A stretch of DNA of 64,000 nt, taken from the NCBI GenBank assembly GCA_007844125.1, contig CM017572.1:36071203-36135202 (forward strand), written 5' to 3'. The notes beneath the pieces are model-generated. The model was not told the origin of the DNA, searched no databases, and saw nothing but the letters and a program-made list of their open reading frames with translations. The DNA comes from Sinonovacula constricta. Lineage: Eukaryota > Mollusca > Bivalvia > Cardiida > Solecurtidae. Positions 50,601-62,600 of this stretch are shown here, piece by piece (position 1 is the first letter of the stretch; the number at the start of each line of letters is the position of its first letter). Position numbers and translations under genes: made by a program.

Positions 50601-53600
50601 CTGTCTGCAGCAATGCCTAGATACCGCCAACTGTCGGAGTGTGGCTACAGACGGCACTCTGTGTGATTTACACACTTGTAATAATCGAATAACCAACAAC
50701 TTAATGACGTTTTGGCGCAAACGATGCATAGACGGTAAGACTGTCATCATATTGAAGACAATATTTTTATTCACAGCTTTAAAGATCTGCAGCTCTGCAG
50801 TGAACGCAGCCCACCTGATTATGTGTTTATTCAAAACAAACTTTACCGCTACAAAATATGTTTAATGTATTATGACCAAATGTGAAACGATATCAATTTT
50901 TCTACGTATCCAATGTTTACTAAAACAACAATATGTTTATATAAATTTAAACTGCCTGCACCAGGCGTCATTTTATGACATTATGATATGAAATGCAGGT
51001 CTTATTTAACACGAGGATAAGAATAAATCGAAGCTTAATTTCGCATGACCACAAATACTTTGACACAGGAAACGTTGTACATTAGACATCGACGGGACCT
51101 GGTAGCGCAATCGGTAGAGCATCGGCGCCAGGTGAGGGAGGCCCCGGGCTCGATCCCGGGCTGAGACATACCAAAGTTTGTAAAAATGGTAGTGGTATAA
51201 CCGCCTTGCTAACGCCCAAGCAAATATAAGGGTAGTTCCAGGACTGGTTGGCCCGGTGTCATGATAATGTGCCTGGGTGTTGTATCATGCCTGGTGATCA
51301 CGGCATGCAATACACAGTGAAGGCAGCAGAACATCTGCTTCAAGTGGCCACCGTCTCCAGGTAACAGAAATACTGTTGGTGGGACGATAAACCCTATAAA
51401 CAAAGAAACGTGCGATTTAACAAACATATTTATAACATTTTTCAGTTTCGCAAATCAGGACATTCTGTTTTAACATTTATTTGTACCCACGCACTAAAAA
51501 AAAAAAATAATGGGGATGCTCGTTTAGTCTAAAATCTGTCGGTCAAGTACGAAAACTTAAATATTTGTATTATAACTTCTGTAGAAGAGAACATCTGTGG
51601 TATGCTTTTATTTGACATACGTTATTAAGACGGGCAAGTTGACTAAACATGATTTATATTTTCCGCAGCTTACTGTCCTAATGCATGTCAGTCAAGTGGT
51701 AAGATGGAGCAAACAGAATCATAACGATCAACCTCCATTCCTGTTCTAGCTCCTTATGGCCACGTTATTGCATGTACATGTATGAATCTGCTTCAATCTC
51801 ATTAAAATCACATGATCTGATGACATCGCATTAGGTGTCACCTCAATTTGACCTTTGATTAGCCAATGAAATCGTCGGCTGCAAAATGTTGGGGTATAAC
51901 TTCATGAATATTCGACAGATTACGGCTATTTACGGAAATTCATATTGAGCGGCAATGTCCAAGGTATTCCGATTAAAGGTGTGTCACATTTTCAAGACGT
52001 CAGCCCCCATTGACATTTGCGATCCAGTAAAACAAACGCCAAAGAAATTACATTCGTAAGTTGATCGGTGCTGTTTTTGCGGAATGTCATATCTCCAGGT
52101 TCTGATAACGGGTAGTGGGAGCAAACACACTCAAAAACAGTTCAAACAAATACTTAGAATCAATGAATAACGCCTTCAGAATATGAAAAAAAGGTTGTGA
52201 CGTGTTTGTCGCTGTCTGACAACGATACCGCGGTGTAACGAGGTTTCTGATTGGTCAAGTTTGACGTTATCGGCTCATTAATATTTATAACTTAAAGGTC
52301 ACTTCGAGGCAACCTTTATCGGTGTGTTATCAGATCCTAACCAGCGGAAAGTAATGAAGCGAAAGTTAGGATGTGATTTTAATAAGATTGGAATCTGCTT
52401 CAACGAGCGTAAAGAAAGGAGATTTGCAAAAGTTTATTCCATGTTTAAATAAAACCTAATTCAAATTTACTAGTGATTTAAAGGAAACAGCTAATAAATT
52501 AATAGGTCAATTAATGTATCAACACTTCCTAGGCGGTAACTGTCGGGTTTGTTCTTTTTGTTAAATTACTCATCATAGAGTTGTTCTTACTTTTACATAT
52601 GGCTTGCATGTAAATACCTTCGTCCTGTGCCTTTTCTATGTTGGTATATGTTGCAATGCTCATAGGACTTTGTCATATATTCTTCTTATTCTTGGCTGAT
52701 CCCTGGCGACAAGTTCTTGACGCTGCGAGACTCCCTTCACAAGTTACTGCAAGGCGTGTTGTTTACCAATAAACTCCGATGTTTATACACGTTGTGTTTA
52801 TCTCCGGACGCCACAACTAAACTGACATTTTTTCAAATAATGTAAATTTACATATTTATTTTATATATTCTGGACAAAAAAAACATGCAAGTGGCGTATT
52901 TAACATCAAACAGCACACGTATGTTTAAGAACGGGCTCATCAAGTATTTTGTCCTTTTTTCTCGTTGTCTTTAAAGACGGAGTTACTGTTGTTGTTGTTG
53001 TTTTTTCTCTCTTTTTGTATAATATCCAGTTCTTGTCATTTTAACGTTTAGCTAGTTTGTGTGTAGTTTTTCTACTGATGTGCCAGTAATTTCAGAATAG
53101 TTGGCAAGGGTAAGGTATCAGTGTGATTTTCAAAAGGCTGTTTCAGTATTTTAAAATGCATGCGTGCGTGCGAGCGTGTGCGTGCGTGCGTGTGTGCGTG
53201 TGTGTGTATTTGTAATATCTCTGTCTCTGTGTTATTTGTCATTTTTTAATTTACTCTGTATGCCCTAGTCTACAGGTAATAAAGATTTAGTCTACAAGTA
53301 ATTTAAATTTTGTCTACATGTAATTTAGATTCAGTCTACAATTTAGGTTTTTATATCTGTGATATCTGTGTTATTTCTTATAGTAATATCAAAATAGTTG
53401 TTGGATATGTACCATTTAAAGAAGCGAAACCTTTTCAAATTTGTGCGCATTTCACTATTTTACATATGTAAGTTCCTTTATCATAACCAGTGTAATATAA
53501 GCACTGAAAAGGAAATATCAGAAAACGAGTCAAGTGCAACAAGTAGCAGTAAAACTTACATAATTATAATAATAACATTACCCGTGCCTTTGTTCTATAA

Positions 53601-56600
53601 GATGTTAATCCCGGTTTAAACCCCGTTAGATAACATAAAATGTCAACAACATTCCCATGTCTAATGTTCTAAGAGTAGTAGATTGTCTGTGGTGTATGCG
53701 ATTTGATGCTATCAAACAAATACAATTTCCTTATCTTTCTAAAAGAAAATGGACATTGTTTTTCTTTGTTGTTCCTTCTACTGCATTTATTATTTCTTAC
53801 GAAATGTAAGAACCCTTAACTTTTTGTACTACCTGAACATTTTTATATTATGAAGATGGTTTGATATGCAGTTGTGCACACGTTTTACAACCAAATTTAT
53901 CACAAAACCTACAGCGCGAGCGTGAGGTAACACTCATGCGTTATTTTTGGTAACTCACTAGTTAGTTATCGTAGTGTGACGTCATTATCGAAGTGTGACA
54001 TCATTAAGTATGTGTGGTGTATATGCCATTTCCCTATCACTTTCTTGTCGCCCTTTCAATGCATTTTGTTGGACAATTTTATTTTAATTAATAAAAAGAT
54101 AACATTTTAGTCATTTATGAACTAATCTGTTCCCTTTGTGTGGAAAATGGGCGAGTAAAGCCTGGAGTTATCTTTTGTGCGGATTCTTCCAAACCGAATT
54201 GCAAATGTCAAGGACGACTGTTCATACTATAAAAAGATTATGCATTGTAAACAAAAACAGCTGGTGTTTTGGTTATGTGATAAATAGAATCTAATATTCG
54301 TGTTCATTAGATACTGAAAATATTAAACTCGTTGTCTAAAATGATACGAAACGAGGCTCGTATCATTTCATCCAACTCGTTTAATTTTTTCAGTATCTAA
54401 TGAACACTCATATCAGATCCTCTATTTCTGATGAAAACTTGTTTTAGATTGCCCCACTACTGTGACAATACAGACATGTATCAACTGTAACATTGGTCCT
54501 GGGTGCATACGGGTAACAAAGAAGGACTGGATCGTGCTGGACACGGAGGCTTACGAGTTGTTCCTTAATGAAACGTCTACGACGTTTATCACGTCAGGCT
54601 ATTTCTACTACAATGACCAACGTTACATGACCTTCGACTGCGACCTTGTACAATTCCGTATGGGCATTGTGGTATTCAGGAGGTCATGCAGTGCAGGTAA
54701 CCTAGCATTATTTCATTAGAACAGGTCCAAAACTGAATGGCAATTTAAAGTCTGATAACGCTTTTAACATAATTTCTCACTTTTATATCTGACCACAAAC
54801 GCCAGGGTGTACTTTATGAATTTGCCACTAGTGTCCGGCAGGTCTTGTAGCTAAGAAAATTCTGGCAAGACATCAACTATGCTACTGCAGAAGTCCAAAA
54901 ATACGTGGCCGAAAGCTACAAGTCAACATTCTGTATTTTATTGTGTGCCATTAAACAGTGGGGAATTAATTTATTCATGATATGGCGAAAAATAAATTTT
55001 CAACAAAGTATATGTATTTATATTCCTTTCGTGACCAGATTGTCCTAAGTACGAGCTGTACCGTCTGTCCGATCAGACTGGAGCCTCGACGGTCATCTGG
55101 TCCGAGTATTCCGGGATGTCAGAGCATTTGTGTCTTCAGGAATGTCTCGATATGGACAACTGTCGCGGGGCCTCATTCAACACCACCTCCATGGTGTGCC
55201 GTCTCCATGGTGACGTCAACACGAGCGTTGCAACAAATCAAGTGTTTTATAAAAGGGTTTGCGTAGCAGGTGTGGTCACTAGCCTCTGTGGTTGTCTCAA
55301 TGTTATAAATGAATACTAATGGCGTTTTAAACCAGATAATTACGGTAACACAAGACACGCGTTAATAATTGTGATGTAAGCATTTTCTTTGGCCTTTAGC
55401 GATAATTTACAACTTTATATTTAGTTAAACCATGGTTTATTGAACATCGATATAATATCATTCGCAAGATCGGTCAAAAAGAACTGAAGGCCTCTGCATT
55501 TTTTTATTTGCATCATTGTCCTACGTATCATTCTCTTGTTCAACATGTATTTCAGAGAGTCGTACAATCTGCTTATCACTGTAGTTTAGTGCATGTTAGA
55601 AGGTTAGAAATATGTGTATTTCAGGCTGCAATAGACAGTTTGTACAGAAGTGTCTGAATTGCGCCACGGGACCGAACTTTGTATATTCATTCACGCGTCA
55701 GGACTGGATCAAGATGGTGCGTCTGTGTAATGAGACATGTATGGCCAACCCTGAATGTAATCTGGTGGTGTACTACCCTCGAGATGAACGGTGCTATTTC
55801 TACCACAAAACCCAAGTCAGACTAAGCACTGGAAACACGGCCTATCGGAGGTCTTGTAATAATGGTAAGTTTGAACGAATGTGAATTATAATGATCTATA
55901 GTGTCTTCAAATGCGTAACACGTTTTAATATACCTGCTTAGACAAAAACGAAAAGAATAAAAATAGTCAAGTCGCGCAAAACGTTTAGACAAACTTTATA
56001 AGAGCACATTTACTAGAAACATGTTAAAATTGAGACGACTGAATGCAGTCCTCTTCATACTGTCAATATACGATCCGTAAGAAAAGTGACTAAAGCTTAC
56101 CTTGCTGGTACAAAGTAACCGAAACTTCATAGTAGGAGCATCGACGCACCATTAAACTCAGACCTAACTATGGATATATGGGGTACAAAGTCAACAGATT
56201 TAAGTTTGGCAAGTCCAGTAGATTGAATCTCATATTACACTGCTCTCCGCGTCTGAAATTAACGAAAGACTCCAGCGATTGCGCATCATCCTATCTCAAA
56301 TCAAAATTGGACATGTACACGTCATCTTTTTAATATGGATAACACCCATTTCTGTTGCTTCTAAGCCTTTACATACTAGTAAAGATCAATTACGTGTAGT
56401 TTTTGAAGAAATTTGCCCCACCACATGTGTCGTCATGACATAAATAAAAAAAGATCACAGAAGGATTTAAATCCTTATAAACTATTGTATTTTTATAACA
56501 AGCAGTTGTGTCCCTTAAAATCTTACAATTTGATTTGATAATACGATTTTAATTGGTTATTCATGATTACAGCAATGTATATGAACACAAAATTGATAAA

Positions 56601-59600
56601 TATGCATGTTCGTTAAAAAGGAGCGAAATAAGACATTATTTATTTACACTGCAAACTGAATTTTGAATAGAAAAATATTTTCTGTCATATCGTACAAAAA
56701 GATTTATTTTCCAACGTTTTGTTAAATCCAAAACTTATAAACACATGGTAACGGATACCACAGCTATATACAGTTCATGAGAGGGGGGGATCAATCAGCG
56801 TCTGTTTAAAAATCATAAAATTTAATTTGATAATACGATTCGATTTGATTACGATTTGATTTGATTACGATTTGATTTAATTACGATTTGACAGCGATCT
56901 CTAAGTGCATAGAGTAGTCCGTCCAGACCTATGTTACAGGTTTATCAAATTGGTGTTTGATAAAGCCATTGTTACCGCGCCGGGCTTATTATATCCAATA
57001 TCCGATGTGATTGTATGTTAAATTTGCATAATGTGTCATTCTTAATTTTAGATAAATAGCTATACATTTGGCTTGCAAGTGAGCACCTTTGTCCTGTGCA
57101 TTTTCAAATGTAGTTAAATGTTGCAATGCTCATAGGACTTTGTCAGATTTCCTTATCTATGATGACAGCAGTGTTATATGTGCAGTGTGGCGATCGTAAA
57201 CAATGTCCCCGGCATGTAATCTATGTTGTCATTTAATTCATCCTGTTAGGATTGCTATGTGTATTTTCCTTTGAAGGATATTAAACGTTGGTTCTTCAGT
57301 TCCACCTACACATTAACAGGATGCAACAGTCATTTACACTTCTTCTCTGTCATTTGTTCTTGATTAATACTAAAATTTTAAGAACTAAAATTGTGTTTAG
57401 TTCTGCTAATGGAAATTCTAATTGGAAATGCTTCACTCTCTTCTAGGTACCATTTGGACATTAATTTTTCAGTTACGTCATTAACGAGGTCATAACTTAT
57501 CATAGAAAACGTCAAGCGCTTGGACATTTTGCATTCAAATTTATAGGGCTTCCTTTCATTTCTTGCATTTGAGAAACTCATCAGGAAGTGTGAGTTTAGA
57601 GCTCGGTAAAACTGTTTAAGCTTCCCAGTCGGTCCCAACTGACCATTCCAAGGCGGTTACTGTGGGGTTTGCAGTCTTTGTTTAATGATTCGTCCCATAT
57701 TTGTTCTTACTTGTACACTTGATTTGCACATGAACACTTTTGTCCTGTGACTTTTCAATTGATGGTATATGTTGCAATGCTTACAGGACTTTGTCATATT
57801 TCCTTATTTGCTTCAAGCGACAATGGTTAACGAGCGACAATAGTACCGGGCTTAGGGTAGCTTTGTCAGTCCCTGTTAAGTTTCATTGTTGTTTTAATAC
57901 AGACTGCCTTTTGTATTCACTGGATGAATTAAATGGTTTGGAGGGCATCTGTGGTATCCTTGGTAACGACGCTGGTGGTATCAATCTGCACACCTGTATG
58001 GACAAGTGCTTGGACATGGCGGGCTGTAGAGCCGTGTCACATGACTCCGCAAAGATGGCCTGCACATACCACTCATGTGATGACGTAGAGAACACCGCCC
58101 TGCCCAACAACAATTTCACCATCATCAAACGGATCTGCATAGCTGCTGGTAAGTTATTAGATTGGACTCGGTCAGATGCCAGAATTAGCGGGAAACAAAC
58201 GTATCGATATTATACTGATTATTGTACCAAGAACCGTTCCAGTATTGTTACGATTAATTTCCATCATTGTCTGCGGTTTCTTTAAGGTCTCTCACTTTTT
58301 TTTATAATCCACACGAAAGTGTGGTCATATGAGCGACCTAGCGTAACGTAGTGGAGGACGTACCAAGACTTCAGACGCCGTCTTGTAGGTAATGTTGACG
58401 GGGACGTCCTAACGTCGAATTCTAGGTAAACCTGGTAGAAAAGGTTACAAGACTTCTACATGGCCCTAGCGAGGGCGTACTCAGATACCATGACGACGAC
58501 TTCTAGGGCGAAGCTCGTGAAAGACGTATCGTGTCTTTATGACGGCGACGTCTACGTGGCCCTATCTGAGGACGTACTTAGACGCTATGACGGCGACTTC
58601 TATGTGAACCTACTGTAAGACCTACCGTGACTTTATGACCGCGACATACCTATACGCCATGACGGCGAATTCTAAGTGAACCTAGTTGATGACGTATCTT
58701 GATTTCACCACGGCGATTTCTAGATAAACATAGTGGAGGACGTACCTAGACGTAATGGCGGCGACTTCTACGTGAATCTAGTAGATGACGTGTATAGACG
58801 TAATGACGGCGACTTCTTCGTGAATCTAGTGCTGAACGTAAATAGAATAATGGCGATGCCTTCTAGATGAACCTAGTAGATGACGTATAAAGACGTAATG
58901 ATTCTTTTTATCACATGATTTTGATCGCCAATATGCGATTTTATAAAATTTTAACGATAAAAATGTTAATAAAACACAATTATACGTGTCAAGTTATATC
59001 CCCCATAAATATACGATTTTCTCATCACTTTAGAAAAGTAAAAAAAAAAACCTAAAGTAAAGATTATTCATTGTAGTTTTTTTTGTCTAGAATGTAACAG
59101 AAGGGTTTTGTCTGGTAAGGAAATGTAACAGCATGGTTTTGTCTGGTAAAGAAATGTTACAGCATAGTTTTGTCTTGTAAGGAATTGCAGCAGCATGGTT
59201 TTGTCTGGTAAAGAAATGTAACAGAATGGTTTTGTCTGGTTAAGGAAATGTAACAGAATGGTTTTGTCTTGTAAGGAAATGTAACTGCATGGTTTTGTCT
59301 GGTAAGGAAATGTAACAGCATGGTTTTGTCTGGTAAGGAAATGTAACTGCATGGTTTTGTCTGGTAAGGAAATGTAACAGCATGGTTTTGTCTGGTAAGG
59401 AAATGTAACAGCATGGTTTTGTCTGGTAAGGAAATGTAACAGCATGGTTTTTGTCTGGTTTTGTCTGGTAAGGAAATGTAACAGCATGGTTTTGTCTGGT
59501 AAAGAAATGTTACAGCATGGTTTTGTCTGGTAAGGAAATGTAACATCATGGTTTTGTCTGGTAAGGAAATATGACAGCATGGTTTTGTCTGGTAAGGAAA

Positions 59601-62600
59601 TGTAACAGCATGGTTTTGTCTGGTAAGGAAATATGAAAGCATGGTTTTGTCTGGTAAGGAAATGTAACATCATGGTTTTGTCTGGTAAGGAAATATGACA
59701 GCATGGTTTTGTCTGGTAAGGAAATATGACAGCATGGTTTTGTCTGGTAAGGAAATGTAACAGCATGGTTTTGTCCGTGCAGAAAAGTGACAGGAGTTTA
59801 GTTGGTTTGTTGTGTTGTTTGTTTGTTGTTGTGTTTTTTATTGTTACTGTTTTTTTGTTGTTTTTTGGTTTGGAAATGAGACATTTGAGTTATTTTTCTC
59901 GGACTTTTAAGAAGCAAAAGGATGGATTTCCTCCTGATATTGGTTTTAATTGCAATTCTTAGTATTTTAAAAGTAAGATAGCATGATTATGATAAGTGGC
60001 CACATAAATTGTTCAATTTATGATTTTGTTTATCAGAGCCTCCCCGACTGTACATGCAGGAATGTGTGCATTGTTGGCCACAAAACTACGTGATTGCCGG
60101 TTACTACGGACGGAACGACTGGCTGAAAATACCCACGCTTTGTAACGACACGTGTATGAACGACAGTAACTGTTCCATGGCCCTCTATTATCCGCGGGAT
60201 GAACGGTGCTATAAGTATGAAGGAACGGCAGTGAGACAGACATATGGATCTATTGTTTACAGGATGTCGCCCACGCCAGGTAACAGAAGACGTTTGTTTT
60301 CCTTACATTGCCCCAATTTGTATCTTATATTTAACTACCATGTTAATTTTGTGCCATTTTTTTACTTTAGAAATTTAAGTTCCTAAATGTTACATATAAC
60401 CAGATTTCCGTCTTTTCCATTTTATTATTTCCACTGCACATAGTTTCCACTTATGTATATACAATTTCAGATTCGTAATGAAGTTTTTCATCACGTAAAC
60501 GAGAAAAACCTTTATAAATGCATTTACAACTTTTAGAAAACTTAATTAATAAAGTAGTTACTTAAAAAATATTACTTGGTTATCAAACTATTTATAAATT
60601 AAAAAAACGCCATTGCAAACGCTTAAGAAAATATACAGGTATTGTTACGACAGGTAGGCCCGGTGTCAGGATAATGTGACTAGTGCGTATTCACAGCATG
60701 TCATTCCCAGTGAAGGCAGCTTTATGTCTGCTTCAAGTGAACACCGTCCCCAAATAACTGATTTACTGTTTATTGGACGTTTAACACAACAAGCAAAATA
60801 TTTACGCAATATTTTTTACGTTTAAAATGGTTAACGTTCTCTAGTATGCTTAATAAGCGCTTAAAAACGGAATATTGGAAGAGAAAAGGCAAGGTTAAGG
60901 TTTGTTAGCAGACGACACATAAAGCACTAATGTCAGTCAACGTCGTTACTCTGTGGCTTGTAGAGTAAACACGCACACTTTTTTATTTTTGTTCATTTTT
61001 AGTTATTATTATACTTCTTTAACTTGTAATTTACAGTGTTAATATATACAATGTAATCGTTATATTGAGAGTTTACTTTCCAATTCTTTAAGTCTCTTTC
61101 ATTTAATTCTAAATTAAGAAAATCTGATTTTCTTAAAGCTTTTTTCCTCTCGTCTACTTGTCATGTTTCAATGCTGATAATTACTGGTCATGTTACAGTG
61201 CTGATATATACTGGTCATGTTACAGTGCTGATATATACTGGTCATGTTATAGTGCTGATATATACTGGTCATGTTACAGTGCTGATATATACTGGTCATG
61301 TTACAGTGCTGATATATACTGGTCATGTTATAGTGCTGATATATAGTGGTCATGTTACAGTGCTGATATATACTGGTCATGTTACAGTGCTGATATATAC
61401 TGGTCATGTTACAGTGCTGATATATACTGGTCATGTTACAGTGCTGATATATACTGGTCATGTTATAGTGCTGATATATAGTGGTCATGTTACAGTGCTG
61501 ATATACTGGTCATGTTACAGTGCTGATATATACTGGTCATGTTACAGTGCTGATATATACTGGTCATGTTATAGTGCTTATATATACTGGTCATGTTACA
61601 GTGCTGATATATACTGGTCATGTTATAGTGCTTATATATACTGGTCATGTTATAGTGCTGATATATACTGGTCATGTTACAGTGCTGATATATACTGGTC
61701 ATGTTACAGTGCTGATATATACTGGTCATGTTACAGTGCTGATATATACTGGTCATGTTATAGTGCTGATATATACTGGTCATGTTTTAGTGCTGATATA
61801 TACTGGTCATGTTATAGTGCTGATATATACTGGTCATGTTATAGTGCTGATATATACTGGTCATGTTACAGTGCTGATATATACTGGTTATGTTATAGTG
61901 CTGATATATACTGGTCATGTTACAGTGCTGATATATACTGGTCATGTTACAGTGCTGATACATACTGGTCATTTTATAGTGCTGATATATACTGGTCATG
62001 TTTTAGTGCTGATATATACTGGTCATGTTACAGTGCTTATATATACTGGTCATGTTATAGTGCTGATATATACTGGTCATGTTATAGTGCTGATATATAC
62101 TGGTCATGTTACAGTGCTGATATATACTGGTCATGTTATAGTGCTTATATATACTGGTCATGTTACAGTGCTGATATATACTGGTCATGTTACAGTGCTG
62201 ATATATACTGGTCATGTTACAGTGCTGATATATACTGGTCATGTTACAGTGCTGATATATACTGGTCATGGTACAGTGCTGATATATACTGGTCATGTTA
62301 CAGTGCTGATATATACTGGTCATGTTATAGTGCTGATATATACTGGTCATGTTATAGTGCTGATATATATACTGGTCATGTTACAGTGCTGATATATACT
62401 GGTCATGTTATAGTGCTGATATATACTGGTCATGTTATAGTGCTGATAGATACTGGTCATGTTATAGTGCTGATATATACTGGTCATGTTACAGTGCTGA
62501 TATATACTGGTCATGTTACAGTGCTGATATATACTGATCATGTTATAATGCTGATATATATACTGATCATGTTACAGTCCTGATATATACTGGTCATGTT

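Noticed and set aside
57740..57902. Upstream extension of the open frame around exon B3
   Set aside because: It reads through the end of an X repeat and the intron; the acceptor AATACAG at 57,896-57,902 and the DC opening mark the real exon start.
59068..59766. 232-codon minus-strand frame rich in LPDKTM/TRQNH repeats
   Set aside because: Overlapping frames of the same repeat are open; the 31-bp period cycles through all three frames and there is no start, splice or domain evidence.
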